NCBI GenBank assembly: GCA_922989275.2
Contig: OV277868.1
Span: 14,194,291-14,258,290, forward strand
Direction: 5' to 3'
DNA: 64,000 nt
Source of the DNA: Gari tellinella
Lineage: Eukaryota > Mollusca > Bivalvia > Cardiida > Psammobiidae
Below are positions 21,733 through 32,523 of this stretch, piece after piece. Numbering within the stretch: the first letter of the stretch is position 1; the number at the start of each line of letters is the position of its first letter. The translations under genes and the position numbers were made by a program. The notes below the pieces were generated by a model. That model made no database searches. It saw nothing but the letters and a program-made list of their open reading frames with translations, and was not told the DNA's origin.

Positions 21733-24004
21733 TACTGTGACCCCCGGGGCCGGGCCAATTTTGACCCCAGGGGCATAATTTGAACAAACTTGATATAGGA
21801 CCTGTAGGCGAAGCTATGTGCCAAATATCTAAGTAATGGCCCCTGTAGTTTCAGACAAGAAGATTTTTTAAGTTTTCATTTAAAAAAAAAACTATTTTTA
21901 GCTCCGGTGACCTAGATATGCAACCGACCAGAACCTTTAGAACAAAATAGGTAAAGGACATCTAGAAGTGTCACCATACATGTGATATTTTCTTGGACCT
22001 AAATAGGGAGATCTGGAAATTTTAATAGGGAGATTGGGGTGCCAAATAGGGAGCTTTTTTCGCGACACTTTTTTCGCGAAAAAACTAGGCGCCGGCGATG
22101 AAAATCCAACACATTTATCTATTTTCATAAATTAATCACTAATTGCTTATTTTTTTTCTAATCAGTGAATAGATAAGTCTATAGACCACTATGACAGAGA
22201 CAATTTTCACCCAGAGATATAGTCTTTATAATACTGACATGGGCTATTTATTCTAGCATCTAGGCTGAAAGTAAAGCAGAATACTCTTCAGGAGCATTCT
22301 GCTTCAGTAAAAGTTTAAGCCTGCTTTAAGCTAGATCTACCATCTGCTAGGATATAAGAACTATTTCTTATGGTTCTTATATTATTCATGACTAGTAAAG
22401 ATAAACTGGAACTAGATATCTATATCTATTTTCTTGAGAGAATGAATGAAGTAGTTCAAATGATCTAGATTCTATCTATGGAGTCAGTAGATCTAGAAAG
22501 AGTTAGCAACTTAACAATCTGTTATTAATTAAAGTTTGCAAACAGTATGGATCCAGATGATAAGCTGCATCATCTATTCTAGATACAAACTGCTTGACAA
22601 TGATAGTTTCTGAAAGAAAATGCACAAAGATTAACTCAGAGAAATTGTTTTAGACGACAAAGTCTGCAGACGACATTTACTTGCGCCATTAAGTGCGCGT
22701 GGTTTTAACACGAAATTTCTACCGCGAAAACTGATTGCAAATCAATTTTACGAGCGTAATTGGTTGTAAAAATCAAACTTAATGATGATACATTTGCACA
22801 AATTGTGTGTAACAAACAGAAGAATTTAGGTCCAATGTTTAATTTTAATTGATTGTTAGAAAACGATGCTGGGGAAAACTTTTTAGACTAACAAAATATA
22901 CGTGATTCCTGTAGCAAATATTAAGGCGCCCCGTCATTTTGTAACGGTATAATTTTCAAAGTATTTTTCTGTTACGTGAATATTCAAAGTATTTTGTGGT
23001 AGAAATAAATTCATAAATGTAGCTTTCATATAAGATGTGTGCTTGTCCAGAACTTACGGAGAATTATATCTGATTTTAATCCGACCCGTATCCGCGACAT
23101 AGATCTTTATTCTTCGCATCACCGCTTCTAAAAATTGTCGTTGCTAGGTCTCCGATTCGGGGCAAACCTGTCAATCACTTTTTTGATAACCAATTAGATC
23201 TACAACACATTAAACCCCACTCGTCGCGTGTGATCAAACATTGTTTGCAGCCTGCCATAAACATGCCATGTATAGTGCTACACTATCAAACTTATCGACG
23301 ATTGCGTAACGTGTTTACACGCATCAGTAGCGTTTGGTGATAAGGTGTGTATGGATTAGCCGGAGAACGCTGAAGCCAATTTTCAGATTTTTAGAGTCGG
23401 CGAACTAGGTAAATGATATAAAAGTTCATATTGAAAAAAAATGAACCTGATTTAATGAAATATCGGGAGATTTCGTCTCCCGACCGGGAGATCGTGAATA
23501 GTGCTCAAATTTCGGGAGCTCCCGACAAGATCGGGAGATATCACATGTATGAGTGTCACCATGCAAAACATCTAAGCTCTGGCCATATTAGTTTCAGAGG
23601 AGAAGACGTTTGAAAATTCCACTATATAACTTTATGTAAAACTGTGACCCCCGGGGCGGGGCCAATTTTGATAATTTGAACAAACTTGATAGAGGACCTG
23701 TAGATAATGCTATGTGCCAAATATCTAAGCTCTGGCCCTTGTAGTTTCAGACAAGAAGATTTTTTAAGATTTCCTAATTTTTTCACTTTGGTTGCCATGG
23801 CAACCAGAGTTCTACATTGTTTTTGATTCTTTGAACAAATTTGAAAGAGCTTGACCCAAGGAAGATTTCTGTAAAGTTTGGTTGAAATCTGTCAAGCGGT
23901 ATAGGAGGAGATGTCATTTGAATCAATTGTTAACGACGACGCACAACGCACGACGATGGACACAGGGCCATCCCAATAGCTCACCTTGAGCCCAGGTGAG
24001 CTAA
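21733..24004 (+). mobile_element. HINE with ~310-bp core, 5'-truncated, split by the hAT
   Basis: Core units run 21733-21974 and 23552-23900 around the hAT at 21975-23551. GGTTGCCATGGCAACC (23790-23805) and a shortened end hairpin (GCTCACCTTGAGCCCAGGTG) with CTAA follow. The loop of the hairpin has lost several bases compared with sister copies. Confidence 0.85.
21975..23551. mobile_element. Non-autonomous hAT transposon inside a HINE
   Basis: A 14-bp perfect inverted repeat (CATACATGTGATAT) bounds 1577 bp. A perfect 8-bp duplication AGTGTCAC lies at 21967-21974 and 23552-23559, and removing the insert restores the host repeat phrase AGTGTCACCAT. The 8-bp duplication points to hAT. Subterminal GGGAG and CTCCC clusters at both ends are the kind of transposase-binding repeats hATs carry. 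Inside are a hairpin MITE (about 22245-22410), a palindromic element (22535-22600) and no transposase reading frame that I can recognise. Confidence 0.92.
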
Positions 24005-24461
24005 AAAGCAGTGGAGTCTCATACACTGGAGTTCAATTACACCCATTGGACGACTAAATATTATATCTCAGTAAAATGAATATATGTGTATAGAATGATT
24101 TAAATAGATATTTAAGAACAGAAAATTAACGAAATGAATTAAACTGCTTCGAAATTTAAGGAAAACTACATTTTAAACTACGGAAAAATACGGACACTGC
24201 CGAATGACATTAATGTTACGCATGCTTGCTAATTGTCAATTATGTATGTCATTAAAATAGTTATTCAACATATAAAATTATCATGAGATTATCAATTTAA
24301 AGCTATACAGTCTATCTCTTCTATGATTGATGCTGATACAAGCATACTATACTTTCAAACAATGCTAGATCTAGTTTTGACCTAGTGTTAAAGTTTTCAT
24401 TGTTGTTGTTTTTTCAAATAATAATTCCTGTATATTCTCTTTTCAGAGTAAAAGTAATCTA
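24005..24461. other. AT-rich sequence without recognised features
   Basis: I see no open frame, hairpin or family match here. It ends at the TA where the pogo-like element begins. Confidence 0.5.
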
Positions 24462-25728
24462 CAGTCGAACTTCAGTATCTCGACGGTCTCGGGACGATCG
24501 AAATAGCATCGAGATAAGCATGGGCTCGAGATAGCCAAACTGGTAAAAAATTCAAAACTTACAGAAAGTAAGCCTGTGAACAATAAAACCGCTGTACGTA
24601 TGCACTCTCGCGTGTTTGTGAAATGCCGTAACGTTTTAACACGTTATATGCCGATTTCGATGTTACACGTTTACTGTATTTTTTGTGCACAAAACACGGA
24701 CGATAAAGACAATCAATAACTCACATTTTATTTAGTACTTGAACAGCAATATATTTATTTTGCAATCACCGAACATGGAAATATACATGGGTTGTTTTGG
24801 TTATTACAGTCGAGTCCGGTAAGTCTGCGCGTCCGGTAAAGCTGCGCATCAACAAACCGGTTTACTTCCGGCTGTCAAATACTCACGAAAACTTCGTTTT
24901 ACTTAGGAAATCACAGTGAAATTCATTGGAGCTGGTGAAAAATCACCCTAGGTTAAGAAAAAGTAATTGCGATAAGCATAATTCGTAAACAATCCTTATA
25001 TTTTAGTATTTAAGACACGTGGGTCAATTGTGTACATTTTTCATGCATTTGACCTCATTGAATATTCATGAGACATTGACCTGGATTCCGCAAGACATCT
25101 CGGTTGATTCGGCTCATTATTTATTTGTCGGACAGTTCATAACAATATAACATACGCTATGTATAGCTTTTTATTACCACTCTGTTTTGTTTATCGCGGA
25201 ATTTCGTGTATTATTCGTATTTTCCTTCCTGCCGTCCGCGGTACTATTTTCCTCAACATCCTTTTTATCAAGGGGCGCTACTCTTGATGAATTGAATCAA
25301 AACCGATAATGACCGTTATTAGGAGACTGATTTTAAGGATGCGGCGACCAAACTTTAAGCGATAATTTACTGTTGATTGACAATTATCACCTAACACCCA
25401 TTCAGCCAACGTGTCATACTACCGATAGTTCCGGTTAATGATTTTACCTGTGATTTCCACAGTCCGATACTCGCGATCAAAGTCGGCGAGCGTATCGATG
25501 CATGAAAACCTACAGTCGTCGAAATACTGGGTGTTAATTGAGAACAATTAAATGAATATGGCCAAAATTTATAGTCGAAATACCGGGGGTAATCGAGACT
25601 AGCCATAGTCGAAATAGGGCAGGTAAGATTACATAAGAATAAGAACAAATATTTCCGGGACTTGAGACAATCGTCGAGATAGGCATTGCAATCGAGATTC
25701 TGACGTTCGAGATACTGGTGCTCGACTG
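24462..25728. mobile_element. pogo-like element (TATCTCGA-type ends)
   Basis: Left end CAGTCGAACTTCAGTATCTC and complement of the right end CAGTCGAGCACCAGTATCTC form inverted repeats, with TA outside each end. The interior is AT-rich and has further TCGAGAT/TCGAAAT subterminal motifs. At about 24815 a second terminus-like phrase (ACAGTCGAGTCCGGTAAG) may be another pogo-family end. No transposase is recognisable. Confidence 0.8.
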
Positions 25729-25933
25729 TATATGAATATATCATATACCGGCCAAATAGGTTTGATAGATGTAATCCTGGATGTAACAGCCATTCGATCT
25801 CTATATTATGCGGTCTGAAAAGTAGTCCAAAATACATATTTTGCCCTCTTTCTAACTGGCTGGAACCAGTTTCGATTTGTAGGTTCGTTGAGAAACGGCC
25901 TGCATATTTTTAATACGATTACATAAAGACTTT

Positions 25934-26690
25934 ACATAAGCATAATTCGTAAACAAATCCTTATATTTAGTATTTAAGACACGTGGGTCAATTGTGTACA
26001 TTTCATGCATTTGACCTCATTGAATATTCATGAGACATTGACCTGGATTCCGCAAGACATCTCGGTTGATTCGGCTCATTATTTATTTGTCGGACAGTTC
26101 AAAACAATATAACATACGCTATGTATAGCTTTTTATTACCACTCTGTTTTGTTTATCGCGGAATTTCGTGTATTATTCGTATTTTCCTTCCTGCCGTCCG
26201 CGGTACTATTTTCCTCAACATCCGTTTTATCAAGGGGCGCTACTCTTGATGAATTGAATCAACACCGATAATGACCGTTATTAGGAGACTGATTTTAAGG
26301 ATGCGGCGACCAAACTTTAAGCGATAATTTACTGTTGACTGACAATTATCACCTAACACCCATTCAGCCAACGTGTCATACTACCGATAGTTCCGGTTAA
26401 TGATTTTACCTGTGATTTCCAAAGTCCTATACTCGCGATCAAAGTCGGCGAGCGTATCGATGCATGAAAACCTACAGTCGTCGAGATACTGGGTGTTAAT
26501 TGAGAACAATTAAATGAATATGGCCAAAATTTATAGTCGAAATACCGGGGGTAATCGAGACTAGCCATAGTCGAAATAGGGCAGGTAAGATTACATAAGA
26601 ATAAGAACAAATATTTCCGGGACTTGAGACAATCGTCGAGATAGGCATTGCAATCGAGATTCTGACGTTCGAGATACTGGTGCTCGACTG
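25934..26690. repeat. Direct duplication of the right half of the pogo-like element
   Basis: This segment repeats about 24970-25728 almost base for base (small indels only), ending in the same CTCGACTG terminus followed by TA. The copies are separated by about 205 bp of other sequence (25729-25933). The pair gives two identical right ends for one left end. Confidence 0.88.
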
Positions 26691-27019
26691 TACAAAGAAG
26701 AACTTCTGTTGAGTGTTCAAAGGACGAAAATGCAATATAGATAATAGAGCTTCAAAAAGAGCCCCTGTTCTGGATCTACTTTGTTTGACCAGTTGTTTGA
26801 TAAGTTCCCATTCTGTATGCACCTTGTTTCAAGCTTATAAAGTTTTTGAGTCAAGTCTGAGATCGTTCTCAATCATTTGATTGGTCAGATTTGAGAGTCA
26901 TATGGATTTACGAAACAAATCTAGATAAAAAATAACGTAACTCGGCATAATTGGTATTTCGTTGTCTTTTCTTATTTAGCATAATATACACATAGATCTA
27001 TAACGCTCACTGGTTTAAA
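26691..27019. other. AT-rich sequence between a pogo-like end and a HINE
   Basis: GAGATCGTTCTCAATCATTT at about 26860 is a weak inverted pair. I see nothing else to annotate. Confidence 0.4.
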
Positions 27020-27655
27020 CAAGAGGGTCTGAAGGCCCTGATATCGCTCACCTGTTGTACTGAAGTCTGATGGCTTTACCTTTCTGTTTCACCCATTTTA
27101 ATCTAAATCCATTCAAATTTGTAGTAAAGCATGTAAACAGTTTTTGAATTCTAGTTGTAGAGTACATCAAGGGCAAATAACTAGAGTCTAAACAATACTG
27201 AAATGAAGCCTTTTCTAGCATTTCAAAGTATGTCAAAGGCAGATAACCATTGTCACAATGATTAGATTTCAACAATAATTGCACTCCTTCGAGAACTTAT
27301 AGCTATATACTTGTGTGCAAGTATAATCAAAATCCATTGAAAATTGTAGTTGCAAGAGTGTAAACAAAACACGGTTAGATATGGTATTTTCAGCAATTCA
27401 AAGGTGATAACTCTTGACCTATTGATCTGATTTCAACCATAGTCACACTTATTTGAACTTTTATGGTCATATACAATCTGAGCTAGTTAGAAAGAGAGTG
27501 GATAGAAATTGTGGCCTCTAGAGAGTAAACACCGATAAACATGGCATTTTCAGCAATTGAAAGGTACAGAACTCTTGACCTATTTGTCCGATTTCAACCA
27601 TAATCAAACTCATCTGAACTCTTATGGTCATATACAATCTGGGCAAGATTGAGAA
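27020..27655 (+). mobile_element. HINE with ~175-bp core, 3'-truncated
   Basis: It starts CAAGAGGGTCTGAAGGCCC with TCGCTCACCTGTTGTACTG and has about two units, stopping after ATCTGGGCAAGATTGAGAAA with no end hairpin. Confidence 0.8.
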
Positions 27656-28625
27656 ACGACTATCAATTGATGGTAATCGACTTTTTGGCATTATATAAGT
27701 ATAAATGTTGTTATTACCCCACTAAAAAATCAAGAAAATCCCGTGACAAAGGTCCAATAATTTCTCCTGGCATCAATTTGGTGTATCTGAATCATTCCTA
27801 TCCGAACTTATGAAAGTTAGATAAGAGAAGTATCGCCGTATTTACATGTGTAGCTCAATTATTTGGAAAGCATTGGATTATAAATAAATAGACAATTGAA
27901 CAAAATGAATGTAACATCACGTAGAAAACATAACCTGTGTGTATGAAAACATATTACTGTCCATCAACATTTAGTAAAACTTGAACCGAATCCGGCGTAA
28001 CGAATTACCGGAATACGCATACTCTAAAAACGACTGAATTGTTTCCCCGTTTTTTCGAACGCTTTGCTCGCAAACATTCATCACAAAAAATTATTTATGC
28101 GTACGTTTGGGGATAATACAGTCACAGCCGACCACCACAAAGTTGTGTTGTTGATTTTTATATACGATACCTTATATTTTCGGTTGGTATTTGGTGTGAC
28201 TTTTTTTTCCGGTATGGCGAAGAAGGTAAATAACTCGCTCTAGAAACCGAGATGTGATCATAGAAAACAAACGTTTTTCTGGAATAATTTGGATCCTTTG
28301 CCAACAGTGTGTAAAGTACTATAGGTAGGTGTAATGTATTGTATTTTAAACAGATTTGTAGCAATTGTGCACCATATAAAATTATGTTCAAGTTGCTACA
28401 GACGCGATGCTGACGTCAGAAAGCCAATTTTTACAATAGGTAGATAAACGATTACAACGATTACAAATAAATTGAAATTGATCCAAATGTTTGGTATTAT
28501 ACATATTTATTGACAGTATTTACATACTTGAGAGGAATTAAAGATTAAAGTAGTCACGAATACTCAGCGTGATAAACGTTGCTTTTGAACTAAAACGTTA
28601 TGTATCTACTTTGCAGAATGGAACG
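27656..28625. other. Unassigned AT-rich intergenic sequence
   Basis: No clear coding, repeat-unit or element ends are seen. AACGATTACAACGATTACAA at about 28448 is a short direct repeat. Confidence 0.4.
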
Positions 28626-28629
28626 TAAG

Positions 28630-28712
28630 CAGCTCAGCGTGGTCCAGTGGTTACGTCCTTGGTTTGTGACGCGGACAACCCCGGTTCAATTCTAGGAAGA
28701 GGCAATTCTTTT
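28630..28712 (+). repeat. tRNA-like SINE head
   Basis: Box A-like TGGTCCAGTGGTTA and box B-like GGTTCAATTCT are spaced as in a tRNA and followed by TTCTTTTTTT, a pol III stop. The acceptor stem does not pair. It is a decayed tRNA or SINE promoter. Confidence 0.6.
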
Positions 28713-29435
28713 TTTAAAATTTTTTTTGTAGTTTGTTTTTTCATTTATTGTTATCGTTGATTTGAGCACAATCAATTCCGTTTTGATCTAAGCAATTATG
28801 TTATACATATGAACATTTATAGATCTACATTATATGAGCATATCACAGGATTAAAGTCAAGAAAGTCATTGATCCTATACTAAATTACATCATAGGTCTA
28901 CTCTTGTCATTAAACTTAATAAATATCTAGATCTATAGCTTAATGCTTAGAATAGATCTACATGTAAATATAAAAGTATGAAAATAAAAACCATAGTTTT
29001 ATTTGCTTTATAATTTTTTAAAATGATGTTCAATGGAGATTAGATTAGATAAAGTAAAAGAAAACTAATCTAAACGTTTCTTTTGTTGTAAAGATAGAAG
29101 GTAATTAAATCAATTTAATATGTCAATGGTTAGTCTACTGCAAATAATTGATTACAAGTAGATCTAGATTTAGTTTACTTTAACACAGTCAACTAAAGCG
29201 ACGAGTATACCGGTTTTTGACGACCAGGGAACCTGTGAGGAGTCATACACTTAATTCTCTTATGCAAACAGTAAAGATCCAGATCAGAGAATTCCTAAAG
29301 GAACACTCTGGTCCGATCTGCACTGTTTGTCAATTTGTTAAAACAAGTTGTAAAACAACCCTGTCAAAAATGGACATGACTTTATTAGAAAAAAAGAATT
29401 GCTCATTTGGCGTTTATATCGTTCATTTGGCGTTT
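28713..29435. other. AT-rich sequence with a palindromic element
   Basis: 29262-29332 is a diverged GGATCC-type palindrome (CAAACAGTAAAGATCCAGAT facing GATCTGCACTGTTTGTCA). Elsewhere I see only AT-rich sequence with AGATCTA words. Confidence 0.45.
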
Positions 29436-29603
29436 AACCCATTACCCCATAGCCTATTTCATAGGCGACCGTTTAAAGCTATCCTGTTCTAGGATATAGA
29501 AAATATTTCTTATAATACTTATTCATAACTATAAAATGGAACTGTTTTCTTCAGTGGAGGAATAAACTCAAGTCGTAAAATCCTTTTTATGGTGTAGTTG
29601 GTT
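29436..29603. mobile_element. Hairpin MITE lacking its central hairpin
   Basis: It has AACCCATTACCCCATAGCCT on the left and TTTTATGGTGTAGTTGGTTA on the right, with AAATGGAACTGTTTTCTTCA inside, as in the complete copy at 7436. The internal AAAGCAGG hairpin is reduced to TTTAAAGCTATCCTG. Confidence 0.7.
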
Positions 29604-29655
29604 ATAGGCTAAAGGTTTAATAAATAAGAAAATAGTCAGAATATTTTTCTTTCAG

Positions 29656-29757
29656 GATGCCAAAAGTTTTGTTCTCCAGGCGACTCTGAAGTCTTACTCT
29701 AAGAATGCAAACCAGGAATTTCTATGTAGAAGAAAAAGTCGTACACCGAGTAAATGA
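29656..29757 (+). other. Possible terminal exon (unrecognised)
   Basis: A good acceptor (TTTTTCTTTCAG) precedes 34 codons from DAKSFVLQATLKSYSKN to TCRRK-like residues and a TGA at 29755. Another frame opens at 29705 for 80 codons to 29947. It contains no domain I recognise, and its middle resembles the MITE hairpin phrase (AAGTAAAACAGAATGC). It may be a 3' exon plus UTR, or chance. Confidence 0.2.
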
Positions 29758-31328
29758 ATTACCAGACGCATTAATAATGCATTCGAAGACAGCTGACCAC
29801 TCAAAGCTGGTTGAAAGTAAAACAGAATGCACCGTAGGGATTGGTGATTTAGGTTGTACGACTCAGAAACCTGATGGTTCTAGCTCAGCTGCACCTTACA
29901 GACTGTTGTTATCGGAAGACCAACGACTGGTTATATTGACGAACTAGAGTTTGCAAAAGGGGTGGACCTCGTAATCCCAGTCGGCTGATGTTTCCGGGCT
30001 CTGGTTGTTTTGAAATGCAACAGGGGCAACCAGCACCACCAGTGAAGCATTTTAACACTCTTTTAATTTTGATTTTGATTCTAACTATCTTTCTTGAGCA
30101 AAGCCATTTCTGTTTTTAACCATATCGCGAGAATACTCTATGCAGAGTGATGCGATTAAAGAATAAGATGATAATGATGACTGAAAATAAATCTACATAA
30201 ATCTATTTGAAGGTCCTTGTTTTATGTTTTTTCAGTGATGTTTTTTCTTCACGTAAATTTTTTTATTTTTATAGTCGTGTCTATATTCTTATGGTTTTTA
30301 CTAATACGAAAAGGCTGTAGATCTACATGAAATATAGTATAAATGCTGTCACTTGACCTTCTATAGTACACAAATATGACATTACAGTCTGGTTTCTTCC
30401 TTTGAATCATCAGTGTAATTACGAGGGTTGTTATGACGTATGTAACGTCATGATGTAATGCCATGACGTTGTTTACTGTGTTTAACTGCCAAAGCTATTA
30501 TAGTATGTGTAGTCATTTTATTAATTAGTGCTTCAACAGCCACCGTTAGAAACTGATGAGCCAAAAGGCGAGACAAGTTTGTAATCCATACCGCATTTTA
30601 CTGCATGTATAGAAGATCGTCCGAAATCACTGATGTCACCTCAGTTTTTCTTAACATTTATTGAAGTAGATCTGTATCACTGCAGTTGAACTTCGAAATA
30701 GTTTTCAGTGGTTACCATAGTGAAAAAGGGAAGCTATTGTTCTGCAACATTAATGTTATTAATGTGTGAATAAATGGGAATAGACATAAGTATTTATTTT
30801 TTAAAAAGTTTACAGAAAAATATGCTATGTACCAATATATATCGTTTTTCTTCATGACTCTTGTTTACTGGTTGCCATGGTAACAACTTTGATAACATTA
30901 GCATGTTTTGAAATAATTGAGTATATTTGGTTAATAAATCTACTGTATATATATATATATATATAATAAATAATGTCGGCGTGATGCCGGAAACTACCGG
31001 GAAAAGCTGTATATATGATTTAAAAAAATAGATGATGTAATATGTATTTAAGCTTTGCCTATGGACGGAAAAAAGCAAAATTGTACTAATGAAAACGGAA
31101 TAGATCTATCGCCAGTGTGTGATCAGCGCTCTTGTATCAGTTCGTTGTGTATTCCAGATCACACTCGAGGCTACGCCTCTCGTGACTGAGATCTGGATTA
31201 CACAACCGACTCGAACTTTTATTATAAACCTACTAGATCTATATGTTGTTACCCAATAATCAAATAGATATATAAGCACCCGTGTATACAATGTTTAAAG
31301 TTAAAACTCCTCCGTACAGCTATATTAT
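29758..31328. other. Unassigned sequence with short repeats
   Basis: An X-box-like GGTTGCCATGGTAAC lies at 30870-30884 and (TA)n at about 30945-30965. GTCGGCGTGATGCCGG with CCGGAAACTACCGG lies at 30974-31000. 31012-31044 is the complement of 32219-32252, suggesting another Penelope-family end. GATCACACTCGAGGCTACGC and GCCTCTCGTGACTGAGATC form an imperfect hairpin at 31155-31195. Confidence 0.45.
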
Positions 31329-31583
31329 CAGGGCTGCCATTTCTCCGGATTTTTCCTAAATCTTCAGATTTTTCCCCAGGTTATGGTAGCTTAAAGCAGG
31401 CTGAAAGTAAAGCAGAATGCGCCATAAGGCGCATTCTGCTTTACTTCCAGTCTGCTTTAAGTAGTCACATGCCAACAAAACTAGAAATCGGCTATGGGGT
31501 AAAGGTACGATTCGTAAAATCGCGCTTGAAAAATGCATATTTGGAAATCTGAGGATTTTTCATTTCAACTTATGGCAGCCCTG
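31329..31583. mobile_element. Short hAT-like MITE (CAGGGCTGCCAT ends) hosting a hairpin MITE
   Basis: Perfect 12-bp ends, CAGGGCTGCCAT and its complement, are followed by the subterminal TTTCTCCGGATTTTTCC. Total length is 255 bp. Flanks are AT-rich (TATATTAT and TATTATAA), so the 8-bp duplication is not clear. The hairpin MITE at about 31386-31505 occupies its middle. Confidence 0.8.
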
Positions 31584-32060
31584 TATTATAATGCAATCTG
31601 AAACTATATTTGGAAGTCATATGACTACCAATAATGACGTCATTATTTATATTGATGACGTATTGGTAATCCGTTATTTTTATCGGTTCGATTGAGAAGT
31701 AGCTTTTTGCAAATAACGTTCAGTTTTAGCGTTAAAGGGTATGAATTGAACTGTTTGAAATTTTGTCATTTGGAGGAAATCATTACAAGTGAGTGTTGTG
31801 GGTTATTCATTCTTAAAATGGTTTAAAAATATCACCGAAATCGGGAATTCCGAAACGTCACGCACAACTCTTCGTAAAAGCCGTGACGTCATCATCCAAG
31901 ATGTCAGCCCCCATGTTTTGTAGTTGCCTAGTTTTGAGGAAATTATTCACGCGCAAATCAAACACTTTTCAAAGTCTGTCAGTGATTAGAATAGAATTGG
32001 AATGCCTTTGATGTTATCTTGCATTACTTAAGAACGGAAAAAAGGCAAGCCTTTTTTCCG
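31584..32060. other. Unassigned sequence with TGACGTCA-type sites
   Basis: AATGACGTCATTATTT at about 31635 and GTGACGTCATCATCC at 31882 are CRE-like palindromes. No open frame or element end is evident. Confidence 0.4.
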
Positions 32061-32098
32061 TATTATAGGCTTTTAAAAACATTTTTATTTCTTCAAAC

Positions 32099-32135
32099 AA
32101 TGCGCGACGCGTTTCACTATATCATCAGGCGCAAT
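32099..32135 (-). ncRNA. Hammerhead-like core with collapsed stem II (left arm of palindrome)
   Basis: On the minus strand the left arm reads ATTGCGC, CTGATGA, TATAGT, GAAAC, GCGTC, GCGCATT. It is the mirror of the right-arm core, with one base changed in the six-base stem II remnant. The two cores diverge from a common centre. Confidence 0.5.
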
Positions 32136-32146
32136 AATCATAATAA

Positions 32147-32182
32147 TTGCGCCTGATGATAAAGTGAAACGCGTCGCGCATT
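32147..32182 (+). ncRNA. Hammerhead-like core with collapsed stem II (right arm of palindrome)
   Basis: TTGCGC, CTGATGA, TAAAGT, GAAAC, GCGTC, GCGCATT. Bases GCGC before CTGATGA can pair with GCGC after the GUC triplet to form stem I. Stem III would be the same two-pair form as in the Penelope copies. Stem II is only six bases and does not pair, so it is a hammerhead-like relic or needs a partner molecule. Confidence 0.5.
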
Positions 32183-32361
32183 GTTTGAAGAAATAAAATT
32201 GTTTTTAAAAGCCTATAATACATCATCTATTTTTTTAAATCATATATATATATATATATATAGACGGAAAATGTAAAATATCCCGGCAAATGCCGGACCG
32301 GCAAAAGTATATATAATTGTAAAGGTAAAAATGACTAAACACACCTTCTATTTTTTCTTTT

Positions 32362-32406
32362 TTATTACCATACGCGTTTCGCCTCTCGGCTCATCAGTGA
32401 TTGTAA
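32362..32406 (-). ncRNA. Hammerhead ribozyme motif (type I, minimal) in Penelope-like element
   Basis: The minus strand reads TTACAATCA, CTGATGA, stem II GCC-GAGA-GGC, GAAAC, then GCGTA followed by TGGTAATAA. All invariant core positions of a hammerhead are present. Stem II has three pairs with a GAGA loop. Stem III is minimal (AC/GU with a two-base loop). Cleavage is expected after GUA. AUCA and UUA upstream can pair with UGGU and UAA downstream to make stem I with an internal loop. Hammerheads of this minimal form are known in Penelope-like elements. Activity is inferred. Confidence 0.82.
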
Positions 32407-32439
32407 TATATTTGTTGCTATGACGTGGCGTCAATGGTA

Positions 32440-32490
32440 ACACTACGTCATAAATGTGACGTCATAAACGTGACGTCATAACGTCATTTT
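32440..32490. promoter_or_regulatory. CRE-like (TGACGTCA) cluster in Penelope 3' flank
   Basis: GTGACGTCATAAACGTGACG and neighbouring TACGTCATAA, AACGTCATTTT words give at least four TGACGTCA or ACGTCA half/full sites in 50 bp. The inverted copy has the same cluster at 34212-34275. Such palindromes bind CREB/ATF proteins in animals. A role in element transcription is inference. Confidence 0.5.
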
Positions 32491-32523
32491 AGTGGAACGT
32501 CATTGAAGTTCTTTTGATCAATT

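Larger units (their letters stand above)
32061..32220. repeat. Near-perfect 160-bp palindrome (75-bp arms, 10-bp spacer)
   Basis: Arms 32061-32135 and 32146-32220 are reverse complements with two mismatches by eye, around the spacer AATCATAATA. Each arm carries CTGATGA followed six bases later by GAAACGCGTC. The outer parts contain AAATAAA and AAGCCTATAATA. It looks like two inverted termini of a Penelope-like or retrozyme-like element. Confidence 0.9.

Noticed and set aside
25391..25837. Minus-strand open frame of 148 codons, with a near copy at 26353-26610
   Set aside because: It lies in the pogo-like terminal region, is repeated only because that region is duplicated, and shows no transposase motif or known domain.
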